DNA from: Geoalkalibacter subterraneus
GTDB lineage: Bacteria; Desulfobacterota; Desulfuromonadia; Desulfuromonadales; Geoalkalibacteraceae
NCBI RefSeq assembly: GCF_000827125.1
Contig: NZ_CP010311.1
Span: 2,873,001-2,937,000, forward strand
DNA length: 64,000 nucleotides
Direction: 5' to 3'
Shown here in pieces: positions 1 through 7,868 of this stretch. Below the pieces are notes generated by a model. The model had not been told where the DNA came from. It did not search any database and saw only the letters and a list, made by a program, of their open reading frames with translations. Within the stretch, counting starts at the first letter, position 1, and the number at the start of each line of letters is the position of its first letter. Made by a program: the position numbers and the translations under genes.

Positions 1-1
1 G

Positions 2-610
2 GTGCCGGACTATAATCGTTTCTGCCTCGACTGCCACGCCGAACAGGTCTACAGCTCGACGTTATCCCGCCAGATCCCCCGCATCGACTGGACCACCACC
101 GGCGGGGATACATATTCAGCCGGCGACAAGCATGGTCGCAACTCTTACACCAACGAAATTCTGGTTCAGGCCCCTTTTGATTCGGCTATGGGGCAGAATC
201 GCGGTTTCGTTCTTTCCTGCCTCGACTGTCATGAACCCCACGGCGCCCCCAATGCCTATCTGATCCGCCGCGGTGTCAACGGTTCTGCACTGATGGGCCA
301 GGTAACGGGAAGAGCGGCAGACAACAGTATGGGATATCTCTGCCGGCAATGCCACAAGGATGATGACGCACAATATGGCGGAGCTGTAAACAGTTGGCGT
401 TTTGTACACCACGACTCACAGGAAGCACCCTATACGGCCTGGCAATGCGCGACCTGTCATCCGATGGGGGGCGGGACGGGAACGCAACCGCCGATCGGCT
501 GCGGATACTGCCATGGCCACGGCATGACCATCGACAAGTCCACGCCGGGCACACTACCCAGTGGACAAACCATCCCCGCCCCCAACGGGGGAGCACGCAA
601 GACTTTCTAG
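2..610 (+). CDS. multiheme c-type cytochrome, C-terminal part (5' end outside window)
   Basis: The reading frame is open from the window edge, so the true start and any signal peptide lie upstream. The visible 202 residues hold five CXXCH heme-attachment motifs (two CLDCH, then CRQCH, CATCH and CGYCH) at about residues 8, 73, 114, 149 and 167. The phrase CHEPHG after the second motif and CGYCHGHG near the end are typical of large secreted or outer-membrane cytochromes of Geobacter-type bacteria. It ends 9 bp before the beta-propeller lipoprotein gene and is probably co-transcribed with it. Role inferred: an electron carrier in periplasmic or extracellular electron transfer. Total heme number is unknown because the gene is cut. 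Confidence 0.85.
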   Translation: MPDYNRFCLDCHAEQVYSSTLSRQIPRIDWTTTGGDTYSAGDKHGRNSYTNEILVQAPFDSAMGQNRGFVLSCLDCHEPHGAPNAYLIRRGVNGSALMGQVTGRAADNSMGYLCRQCHKDDDAQYGGAVNSWRFVHHDSQEAPYTAWQCATCHPMGGGTGTQPPIGCGYCHGHGMTIDKSTPGTLPSGQTIPAPNGGARKTF

Positions 611-619
611 GACCGGCGT

Positions 620-2014
620 ATGTATCTACCTCGTATACTTTTTGTACTTTGGGCCATTTTTACTCTCACCGGCTGTCTTGCGTCTTCTCCCGGGCGCAGT
701 GCTGCGCCCTCGCCCGACCAGGCACTGACAACGACATACCTCTCTCATTCCGGGCCCTCAACGGTCGACACATCCTTCGTTCTCGACGACTTTGCGCTTC
801 AATCGGAAGGAGAGTGGGTCCAACTGGGCATTGAATCAGTGACCGTCGATTCCAAACATCACCGCGCCCCTCAGCGCGCCCTTGGGCTTGCATCGCTGCC
901 GCCAGCAGATTACGCAAAGATCCGTTTTCGTCTATCCCGCCTTAAGGTCGGCAGGTCTGTCATCCCCCCCTCGGAGGATTACAGAATCGTTGAACTGACA
1001 TTGTCCGAGCCGCTTAGACTGGAAGCCACCGACAGTAAGTGCCTTTTTCTCGACTGGTATCTTGCCGTAGATGAAAACGGCGGCGCCATGACGCCTGTTT
1101 TCAAGGCCTGGGGACAGGGGCAAACTCTGGGTGGGGATCTTCTTTTTGCAGCCTGTGACCAGATCAACACCATTTACGTCATACGCTCCGATATCAACGA
1201 GGTGGTTGCATCTTTCGGCATTCCTGGACCACTGGGAGAAATCGCCGTGGCTTCCGACAAGCGGCGCCTGCATGTCCTCAGCACCGGGGAGAGAAGCATT
1301 TTTACCTTCGATGCCCTCAATCTCCACTTGATCGATCGCATTCCTTTATCCCGCACGATGGAGCCTCGGCATCTGGTTCTTTCCGAAGACGCACGCTACG
1401 CATTCGTATCCGACGCCGCGACAGGCCAGGTTCTCAAGATTGATCTTGCCAGCGGCCATGTCGCACAACAGATTCGGATCGGTCACCGCCCGGAACGGAT
1501 CGCCTACGGATCCGGTTCTCCCGCACGCATTGCCGTGGTTGCACCCCGATCCCAGCAGGTTTTCATTCTTGACGCCAACTCCCTTCGCACCCGTATCATC
1601 GTTTCGGTCGGCATGAATCCAACCAGCGCCCTTTTCTTTGCCGGCGATCTTTATGTCGCAGAACAGGCTTCCCAGACCGTTTCCATCTACGAAGAAGCCA
1701 GCGGACGGCAACAGTCCTCCATCAATGTCGGCTTTCAGCCGGACTACCTGCTGGCCCTCTCGGACCGCAAGGTCCTGGTCAGCAATGCCGGCGAGCAGAG
1801 TCTCTCCGTGCTTGTCCCCGATCAGGCCACATCTTTTCGAACCATCCGCGCCGGGAGCAACCCGACCACTCTCGCAAAATCAGAGACCCGCCAACTGCTT
1901 TATGTCGCCAACCGCAGTAAAAACCGTATCACCGTCATTGATCTGGCCTCAGAAAAAATTGAACAAGAGATTGAACTGGGGGGCATGCCTTTTTCCCTCG
2001 CTGTTCTGGATTGA
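620..2014 (+). CDS. YVTN-type beta-propeller lipoprotein
   Basis: 464 residues. The N-terminus is a lipoprotein signal with lipobox LTGC near residue 19, so the protein is likely anchored in the outer membrane or at the surface. Residues ~25-180 resemble the DUF4382-like domain often preceding propellers. Residues ~180-460 are repeated blades with recurring patterns (YVIRSDINEVVASF, FVSDAATGQVLKIDLASGHV, LYVANRSKNRITVIDLAS) of the YVTN/NHL propeller type. The start ATG lies 9 bp after the preceding cytochrome stop, implying an operon. Its 3' end is duplicated downstream (see the repeat entries). Role inferred: scaffold or partner for surface cytochromes; the specific function is unknown. Confidence 0.75.
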   Translation: MYLPRILFVLWAIFTLTGCLASSPGRSAAPSPDQALTTTYLSHSGPSTVDTSFVLDDFALQSEGEWVQLGIESVTVDSKHHRAPQRALGLASLPPADYAKIRFRLSRLKVGRSVIPPSEDYRIVELTLSEPLRLEATDSKCLFLDWYLAVDENGGAMTPVFKAWGQGQTLGGDLLFAACDQINTIYVIRSDINEVVASFGIPGPLGEIAVASDKRRLHVLSTGERSIFTFDALNLHLIDRIPLSRTMEPRHLVLSEDARYAFVSDAATGQVLKIDLASGHVAQQIRIGHRPERIAYGSGSPARIAVVAPRSQQVFILDANSLRTRIIVSVGMNPTSALFFAGDLYVAEQASQTVSIYEEASGRQQSSINVGFQPDYLLALSDRKVLVSNAGEQSLSVLVPDQATSFRTIRAGSNPTTLAKSETRQLLYVANRSKNRITVIDLASEKIEQEIELGGMPFSLAVLD

Positions 2015-2108
2015 TTCTGGCCACAGCCCTTTCCGCCAAAACACTGCCTGCCAGAGGTCAAATAACGAATTCTGTCTTTCCCGCTCAACTTGCCCTTAAT
2101 TGGCCCAC

Positions 2109-2469
2109 TATAACACCTGTAAAATCAGGACTCTCCAGCCGCCAATCATTAATTTCTCTGATAACCACATCAGTCATCTTGTGCGGCACAGCTGATGCAT
2201 GTTAATTAGAGGTAGAAACAATACCTTCTTTATTCTGTCTCCATTCCTGGCGAGAAAATTTGCTTTTCTCTACAAAAAACAGTAAAATTCAGCACTTTCA
2301 CTACAAAATTGATTGCACCGCGCTACCTTGTCGAAGAAATTAGAATCGCATCAATCGATCAATCAGTGCTAAATTCAACAAAAAGGCGACCATCGATTTG
2401 TCCACCTGGAGAAGTGTAGGGATGGCCAACGCCTTTATCGGCCAGGGAGTCCACGGAGGGCACAACGAA
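2109..2469 (+). promoter_or_regulatory. long leader upstream of first OmcS-like cytochrome, conserved in second copy
   Basis: A 455-bp gap with no gene. A TATAAC (2109-2114) sits inside TAATTGGCCCACTATAAC and aligns with TATAAT (3749-3754) in the second copy; both are about 350 nt before the start codon. Between TATAAC and the start codon, blocks are kept in both copies despite overall divergence: AATCATTAATTT, TGATAAC, CGGCACAGCTGATGCA, GTAGAAACAA and ATTGCACCGCGC. This suggests a promoter and a regulated or structured 5' leader. No convincing -35 was seen, and the hallmark GEMM/c-di-GMP riboswitch cores were looked for and not found. Ribosome site GGAGGG at 2455-2460. Confidence 0.45.
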
Positions 2470-3588
2470 ATGAAGAATCGGGACAGAAAGACCTCAATCA
2501 TTCTTGCCGCGGCTGCCACGCTTGCGGCAATCCTTCTGGCCGGTTCCGCATGGAGCGCAGTCTCCGGCGACTGTGTCAACTGCCACACCATGCATAACAG
2601 CCAGGACGGCACTGCCATCGAATTCAACGGTGAGATCAACGAAGACGCTAATGCCAGCCTGCTCAAGTCAGATTGTATCGGCTGCCACTCCAACCCCGCC
2701 GGCAGTGAAACGATTCTTACGCTAGGTGATTCACGGGTCCCCATCGTCTACAATCCGGGCGGCGGCGTGGTCTATCCGAGCGACGGCAGCTCGAGCGGCA
2801 CCCTGGCCGGCGGCAACTTCTACTGGGTGGCGACCCAGGGCGATGCCTACGGCCATAATGTGCGCGGCATCTCCGACGCCGACCAGAACCTCCCCTTCGC
2901 CCCGGGCGGCTTCGACGGCGGAGACGGCTGTAATAACTGCCACGGCTCCATGACCTATGCCAATGGCGGTTGCGTCAGCTGCCACCTGCCCGCCCACCAC
3001 AGAGACGCCGCAGGGGACATCGTCGGTCAGGATCACGGCTGGTACCGCTTCCTTGGCAGCACCATGTACGCCGACCTCACAGCGCCAGGTGTTATGGGCG
3101 TGGAGAGCGGCGACTGGGAGCAAACCGTCAGTTCCACCAACCATAATGTGTACAAGGGCACTGAACGCCTTTATGGTACCAGTTTTTCAATGCAGGACAA
3201 CAGCATCGGCTCCTTCTGTGCCGGCTGCCATGGAAACTTTCACCACGCAGGATATGCAGCACCAGGCGGCGGCATGACCAATTCACTCGGGGCCTGGATC
3301 CGGCACCCCTCGGACGTCATCATTCCCAACGAGCGCGAATATGCCGACTACACAACCTACGACCCATTGGCTCCAGTCGCAAAGACGTCTCTCGATGGGA
3401 GCGTGACCGATGCCGTGGTCCCGGGTGAGGACGTGGTGACCTGTATCTCCTGCCACCGCGCGCACGGCTCTCCCTACCCTGACATGCTGCGCTGGGATTA
3501 CGCCAATGACTGCAACACCGGCAATGCCGATACGGAAACCGAACCTTGCGGATGTTACAGCTGCCACACCACCAAGGACGGGGCCTGA
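2470..3588 (+). CDS. seven-heme OmcS-like c-type cytochrome, copy 1
   Basis: 372 residues. The start ATG 2470 was chosen over an in-frame upstream start because GGAGGG lies just upstream and the second copy starts at the same residue. Signal peptide of ~31 residues ending AWSA. Seven CXXCH motifs lie at residues 35, 69, 154, 168, 250, 325 and 362. At least ten further histidines (TMH, GHN, AHH, DHG, NHN, FHH, RHP, RAH) could supply distal ligands, enough for bis-His hemes throughout. The landmarks CHTMHNS, GHNVRG, YRFLG, RHP and CISCHRAHGS also occur in Geobacter sulfurreducens OmcS, a six-heme filament-forming cytochrome. Likely secreted extracellular electron carrier; filament formation is inference. 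Confidence 0.85.
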   Translation: MKNRDRKTSIILAAAATLAAILLAGSAWSAVSGDCVNCHTMHNSQDGTAIEFNGEINEDANASLLKSDCIGCHSNPAGSETILTLGDSRVPIVYNPGGGVVYPSDGSSSGTLAGGNFYWVATQGDAYGHNVRGISDADQNLPFAPGGFDGGDGCNNCHGSMTYANGGCVSCHLPAHHRDAAGDIVGQDHGWYRFLGSTMYADLTAPGVMGVESGDWEQTVSSTNHNVYKGTERLYGTSFSMQDNSIGSFCAGCHGNFHHAGYAAPGGGMTNSLGAWIRHPSDVIIPNEREYADYTTYDPLAPVAKTSLDGSVTDAVVPGEDVVTCISCHRAHGSPYPDMLRWDYANDCNTGNADTETEPCGCYSCHTTKDGA

Positions 3589-3748
3589 TCAGAAAAAAAT
3601 TGAGCAGGAGATCGAGCCGGGAGGAATGCCTCTTCTCTCGCCGTTCTTGACTGATTCAAGCCGCATCCTTTCCCGTCAAATCACCGTCTGCCAGCCGTCA
3701 AATGACGCATCCCTTTTTACCGGCCCGAACTCCTCCTAATTGGCCCTC

Positions 3749-4105
3749 TATAATGGCCATAAAAGGCGGACGTCCCAGCCGATAATCATTAATTTTTTTG
3801 ATAACAAATTCGGTCATCTTGAACGGCACAGCTGATGCAACCTCATTAAGCGTAGAAACAACGCGTCATTTTACCGCCATCCCCGGCGGGACGATTTGTT
3901 TTTTCTCAACAAAAACAGCTATATTTGGCGCTTTTAACACAAAATTAATTGCACCGCGCAGCCTTGTCAATTAAATTAGAAGCGTACCAAACGGTCAATC
4001 AGTACCAGATCCGATAAAAGACCTGCCACAGTTTATTCACCCGGGGGAGGGTGGAGTTTACCAGCGCCTTTATCGCCAAGGGAGTTCAGGGAGGCTATAA
4101 CACAA
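3749..4105 (+). promoter_or_regulatory. leader of second OmcS-like cytochrome gene
   Basis: Counterpart of the leader at 2109-2469. It has TATAAT at 3749-3754 within TAATTGGCCCTCTATAAT, the shared block CGGCACAGCTGATGCA at about 3825, GTAGAAACAA at about 3851 and ATTGCACCGCGC at about 3948. A GGGAGG ribosome site sits about 10 bp before the ATG at 4106. The -10-like element is good but no clear -35 is present, so a non-housekeeping sigma factor or an activator is possible. The 517-bp gap from 3589 holds only the vestige of the lipoprotein gene and this leader. Confidence 0.45.
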
Positions 4106-5221
4106 ATGAAAAATCGGAACAGAAAGACTTCGCTCTTGCTTGCCGTCACTGCCATATTGGCGGCAATCTTGCTGGCCGGTCCCGCATGGAGCGCAGTCTC
4201 CGGCGACTGCGTCAACTGCCACACCATGCATAACAGTCAGGACGGCACCGCCATCGAATTCAACGGTGAAATCAACGAAGACCCTAATGCCAGCCTGCTC
4301 AAGTCAGACTGTGTCGGCTGCCACTCCAATCCCACCGGCAGCGAGACGATCCTCATGCTCGGTGACTCACGGGTCCCCATCGTCTACAACCCGGGCGGCG
4401 GCATCGTCTACCCGACGGACGGCAGCTCGAGCGGCACTCTGGCCGGCGGCAACTTCTACTGGGTTGCAACTCAAGGCGACGCCTACGGCCATAACGTCCG
4501 CGGCATCTCCGACGCCGACCAGAACCTCCCCTTCGCCCCGGGCGGCATTGGGCAAAGCGGCACCCATTGTAATTACTGCCATGACTCCATGACCTACGAA
4601 AACGGCGGTTGCGTCAGCTGCCACCTGCCTGCCCACCACAAAGACGCCGCAGGGGACATCGTCGGCCAGGATCACGGCTGGTACCGGTTTCTCGGCAATG
4701 CCATGATCGGCGACCTCTCGGCTGCCGGAGTCATCGGCGTGGAGAGCGATGACTGGGAACAGACGGTCAGCTCTACAAATCATAATGTCTACAAGGGGAC
4801 CGAACGCCTTTACACATCAACCTTTACAACGCAGGATAACAGCATCGGCTCCTTTTGCGCCGGCTGCCACGGCAACTTCCATCATGAGTATTCCGAAGGC
4901 GGCGGCATGACCAATACCATGGGCGCCTGGATCCGTCACCCGTCTGACGTCATCATCCCCAACGAGCGCGAATACGCCAACTACACAACCTACGATCCTC
5001 TGGCACCGGTCGCCAAGACGTCTCTCGATGGAACCGTGACCGATGTCGTGGTACCGGGTGAGGACGTGGTGACCTGCATCTCCTGCCACCGCCCGCATGG
5101 CTCCCCGTACCCGGACATGCTGCGCTGGGATTACGCCAATGACTGCAATACCGGCAATGCCGACACGGAGGCCAATCCTTGCGGATGTTACAGCTGCCAC
5201 ACCACCAAGGACGGCGCCTGA
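4106..5221 (+). CDS. seven-heme OmcS-like c-type cytochrome, copy 2
   Basis: 371 residues, a close paralogue of the 2470-3588 product; most residues are identical and all seven CXXCH motifs (CVNCH, CVGCH, CNYCH, CVSCH, CAGCH, CISCH, CYSCH) are in register. Signal peptide of ~31 residues. Differences cluster between the second and fifth hemes (for instance FDGGDGC becomes IGQSGTHC) and in the loop after CAGCH, where a short Ala/Pro-rich stretch is replaced by YSEG. It arose by the tandem duplication described for this region. Likely secreted, with the same inferred role in extracellular electron transfer. The two copies may be differently expressed or have diverged in surface contacts. Confidence 0.85.
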   Translation: MKNRNRKTSLLLAVTAILAAILLAGPAWSAVSGDCVNCHTMHNSQDGTAIEFNGEINEDPNASLLKSDCVGCHSNPTGSETILMLGDSRVPIVYNPGGGIVYPTDGSSSGTLAGGNFYWVATQGDAYGHNVRGISDADQNLPFAPGGIGQSGTHCNYCHDSMTYENGGCVSCHLPAHHKDAAGDIVGQDHGWYRFLGNAMIGDLSAAGVIGVESDDWEQTVSSTNHNVYKGTERLYTSTFTTQDNSIGSFCAGCHGNFHHEYSEGGGMTNTMGAWIRHPSDVIIPNEREYANYTTYDPLAPVAKTSLDGTVTDVVVPGEDVVTCISCHRPHGSPYPDMLRWDYANDCNTGNADTEANPCGCYSCHTTKDGA

Positions 5222-5318
5222 TTTAAACTTCAAGAATTAACTGTTCAAAAGTTCGACAGTTTCCTAAAGCCGTCCTGAATAGAACAGAACACATTCACCG
5301 AACACTGGGAGGTAAGAC

Positions 5319-6398
5319 ATGAAGACTCAAAAGACGATCAAACAGGTTCTGACGGTGGTGGGGGCCACCTTTCTGATCCTCGCCGCAGGCAACGCCTTGG
5401 CGGCCATCAGCGGCACGTCCTGCGTGGAATGCCACACCATGCATAACAGCCAGGACAACGCCAGCATGCAGTTCGATAGCGGCGCTGCGCCGGCAGCCAG
5501 CCTGCTGCGAGCAGCCACCTGCTCCGGCTGCCATGCCATTCCCGGCCGCGCCAACAGCCCGACCGAACCGATTCCCCAGGTCGACGGCCAGAATTACGGC
5601 ACCGACACCCTGGCGGGCGGCAGCTTTTTCTTTGTCAACAGCGCAGATGCCAATGCGCACAACGTCATCGACTTCGGTGCGGCTGAAGATACCGCGCTGG
5701 GGCTCACCCCTCCCGGCTGGGACAACACCCTCGATGGCGCCGTCAACACCGAGGCAAGCTGGACCCAGCAGCTGACTTGCTCGGGGACCTACGGCTGCCA
5801 CGGCACCCATGATACCGTCGACACCTTCGGCGCGATCAGTGGTGCTCACCACCAACCCGGAGATATCGACGGCACCACCGTCGGCAACAGCTACCGGTTC
5901 CTGGACGGTATCATGGGTCTTGAATCCCCGGATTGGGAGCTTGTCCCCTCCACCACAAATCATAATGTTTACAAGGGCGTGGCACGCACCCAGGCCAACA
6001 ATGCCAGCGACAAAAGCACCATCAGCTTCCTGTGCGCTCAATGCCACGGCAAGTTCCATACGGCTGCCGATATCGACAACACTGCAGGCCCCAACCAGAT
6101 GTCGAGCCCCTGGCTGCGTCATCCCACTGACATTGACCTGCGCGCTGTCGGTGGAGAATATGCCGCCTACACCTTCAATGTCGAGGCGCCTGCCGCTCTG
6201 AGCACCATGCCTGCGGACATCGCTTCCGCCGACTACAGCAGCGAAGCCATCGTCACCTGCATCTCCTGCCACCGCGCCCATGGGTCCCCCTACGCGGACC
6301 TGTTGCGCTGGGACTATGACGGCATGAGCGCCGGCACCACCGGCGACGCAGCCGGCACTGGCTGCTTCCGCTGCCATACGACAAAAGACGGCATCTAA
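5319..6398 (+). CDS. OmcS-like multiheme c-type cytochrome, copy 3, with a CX5CH motif
   Basis: 359 residues, a more distant paralogue of the two preceding genes. GGGAGG lies a few bases before the ATG. Signal peptide of ~29 residues ending ALAA. Canonical CXXCH motifs lie at residues 35 (CVECH), 68 (CSGCH), 239 (CAQCH), 314 (CISCH) and 349 (CFRCH). At residue 154, where the paralogues have CNNCH, this protein has CSGTYGCH, a CX5CH arrangement, and the next paralogue motif (CVSCH) is missing. Landmarks CHTMHNS, NHNVYKG, LRHP and CISCHRAHGSPYADLLRWDY are kept. A strong terminator follows, so this gene closes the cytochrome unit. Confidence 0.85.
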   Translation: MKTQKTIKQVLTVVGATFLILAAGNALAAISGTSCVECHTMHNSQDNASMQFDSGAAPAASLLRAATCSGCHAIPGRANSPTEPIPQVDGQNYGTDTLAGGSFFFVNSADANAHNVIDFGAAEDTALGLTPPGWDNTLDGAVNTEASWTQQLTCSGTYGCHGTHDTVDTFGAISGAHHQPGDIDGTTVGNSYRFLDGIMGLESPDWELVPSTTNHNVYKGVARTQANNASDKSTISFLCAQCHGKFHTAADIDNTAGPNQMSSPWLRHPTDIDLRAVGGEYAAYTFNVEAPAALSTMPADIASADYSSEAIVTCISCHRAHGSPYADLLRWDYDGMSAGTTGDAAGTGCFRCHTTKDGI

Positions 6399-6421
6399 TC
6401 GATTACGTCACTGCATACGTG

Positions 6422-6457
6422 AAAAAAGGCCGGCCTGGCAAGGCCGGCCTTTTTTTT
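6422..6457 (+). terminator. rho-independent terminator after cytochrome copy 3
   Basis: Perfect stem GGCCGGCC (6428-6435) and GGCCGGCC (6442-6449) with a six-base loop, preceded by six A and followed by eight T. It lies 24 bp after the cytochrome stop codon. It may work in both directions, but the minus strand has no gene here. Confidence 0.9.
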
Positions 6458-6569
6458 GATATCTCATCGTGCGCGCCATTCAAGCCTCTTGTTCCAGGAG
6501 TTGAGATCTGCTAAATTGTTAACATCCTCTCATCCCGTTGGATCTTTTTCCTTTGGGAGAACAATGGAC

Positions 6570-7778
6570 ATGCGCCCAATGATGAAGGGGTCGAAAATTT
6601 TGAAAGCCGCCGTACAAATCCTTGCAATCGCCTTTTTTGCACTGGCCGCGCCCATGGCGGCGTCGGCCGCGCCCTCTAATCCAGGGGAGTCATGCGTCAG
6701 CTGCCATCAAGCCCTGGTCGACAAGGGCCGCGGACAGCGTTATGTGCATGCGCCTTTTCTTGAGAACAACTGCACCGCCTGTCACATTGAAGGCGCAGCA
6801 GTAAGTTCCGCGAACGCAGAAGCCGTTGACAACACTGACGCTGGCAGTGAAGATAATGTCAGATGGCTGGAGCTACCATTTCACCAGGCCCAGGAGCACT
6901 GGATTCAATTGGATGAAGAACTCTCCGGGTCGACTCTCTGGGTCAAAACAAAAGGGTCCGGTTACCGCCCGCCCATCGAAAAAATTTCTCTTCCGCCCCT
7001 GTCTTCTCTTCCACGGTTGAATAACGATCTACCCCCCCCACAGCTTTCTGAAATCGAGGTTGCCGATATACGCAAAGCGATGACGGTTTCTGTAACTCTC
7101 AGCTGGAAAACGGATGAATTTTCCGATTCGGAAGTCCACTTTGGCCGCGAAGAATTGAATTCAAGCAAAAGGGCTCCCACGTTGACCCGAAAACATGAAG
7201 TCACCCTGGTGGGGCTGGACCCGGGAAAGACATATCAATACCAGGTCGTCTCACGGGATGTTCATGGCAATATCGCGCGCTCCGCGATCCTGGAGTTTGA
7301 TACCCGGCGCAACCTTATTGCTTCCGGGTCCGGCAACGCCGACCTGCCGCAGACCCCCCAAACAGAGCCGGGCTGGCATCTCTATCGGATTGGCGAAAGT
7401 TCCAGTTATCTTCTCGCTTATACCGCACAGCAACCTGTAACCCTGGATATTGGGACAACGGCACCGTCTCCCTCGCTTCTTGCAGAAGAGACTGCAAGTT
7501 CTTCCGGCAGCACAAACGGTCACCCAACTCTGAAAACCAGCCATGACACGAACATTTCCATTTGCAGAGATTGCCACCAGGAGATTCGGGAGACCTACTC
7601 CCACCCGGTCAATGTCCTGCCGCCTGCCGATATGGAAATCCCGCAGGAATATGAACTGATGCCGGATGGACGCATCAGCTGCATGTCCTGCCACTCAGCC
7701 CACGGATCAGCCTTTCGTTATCGCCTGGTCAAATCGGGCAAAGCGGATCTCTGCCGAGGTTGCCATCGTAATTATTGA
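6570..7778 (+). CDS. pentaheme c-type cytochrome with central fibronectin-III-like domain
   Basis: 402 residues from ATG 6570 (GGGAGA about 9 bp upstream; an ATG 6 bp earlier is also possible). Signal peptide ending ASAA. Heme motifs CVSCH (~43) and CTACH (~69) lie near the N-terminus. Residues ~150-240 form an FN3/metallophosphatase-N-like beta domain (VTLSWKTDEFSDSEVHFG, VGLDPGKTYQYQVVSRD). Three more motifs, CRDCH (~332), CMSCH (~371) and CRGCH (~395), end the protein. The last pair, CMSCHSAHGS...LCRGCH, is of the doubled-CXXCH type. The terminator upstream indicates its own promoter. Likely a periplasmic or outer-membrane electron carrier whose beta domain binds a partner. Confidence 0.8.
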   Translation: MRPMMKGSKILKAAVQILAIAFFALAAPMAASAAPSNPGESCVSCHQALVDKGRGQRYVHAPFLENNCTACHIEGAAVSSANAEAVDNTDAGSEDNVRWLELPFHQAQEHWIQLDEELSGSTLWVKTKGSGYRPPIEKISLPPLSSLPRLNNDLPPPQLSEIEVADIRKAMTVSVTLSWKTDEFSDSEVHFGREELNSSKRAPTLTRKHEVTLVGLDPGKTYQYQVVSRDVHGNIARSAILEFDTRRNLIASGSGNADLPQTPQTEPGWHLYRIGESSSYLLAYTAQQPVTLDIGTTAPSPSLLAEETASSSGSTNGHPTLKTSHDTNISICRDCHQEIRETYSHPVNVLPPADMEIPQEYELMPDGRISCMSCHSAHGSAFRYRLVKSGKADLCRGCHRNY

Positions 7779-7868
7779 CCGGACCGGGGCCGTTTTCTTT
7801 GAAAATGTGATAATCTCACTTCAGCATGATATCTGGCCTATCCACGCACAGGTTTTACAGGAGAGTTC

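Larger units (their letters stand above)
1946..3588 (+). repeat. tandem duplication, unit A (lipoprotein 3' end + leader + cytochrome gene)
   Basis: This stretch, from the last ~70 bases of the beta-propeller lipoprotein gene through the first seven-heme cytochrome gene, is repeated as 3585-5221. The clue lies outside the coding part. The bases just after the first cytochrome stop (3588) match the end of the lipoprotein gene: CAGAAAAAAATTGAGCAGGA against CAGAAAAAATTGAACAAGAG. The match continues through the 3' untranslated part and the leader. The junction shares a short GGCCT...CAGAAAAAA homology. Non-coding parts have drifted more than coding parts, so the duplication is not very recent. 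Confidence 0.8.
3585..5221 (+). repeat. tandem duplication, unit B (lipoprotein-gene vestige + leader + cytochrome gene)
   Basis: Second copy of the 1946-3588 unit. It opens with a decayed piece of the beta-propeller lipoprotein 3' end. In the frame following the first cytochrome, about 3588-3655, it encodes IEQEIEPGGMP against IEQEIELGGMP in the intact gene, followed by matching 3'-flanking DNA as far as about 3740. The rest is the conserved leader and the second cytochrome gene. The vestige has no start of its own and is not a gene. It fixes the left breakpoint of the duplication inside the lipoprotein gene. Confidence 0.8.

Noticed and set aside
2109-4105. Cyclic-dinucleotide (GEMM) riboswitch ahead of the cytochrome genes
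   Set aside because: Such switches often precede Geobacter cytochromes, but the hallmark CACAGGGCAAACC and GCAAAGCC cores are absent from both leaders.
5295-6377. Long minus-strand frame (360 codons) opposite the third cytochrome
   Set aside because: It mirrors a strongly supported cytochrome with signal peptide and heme motifs; Ala/Gly/Val-rich composition is a frame shadow of GC-rich codons.
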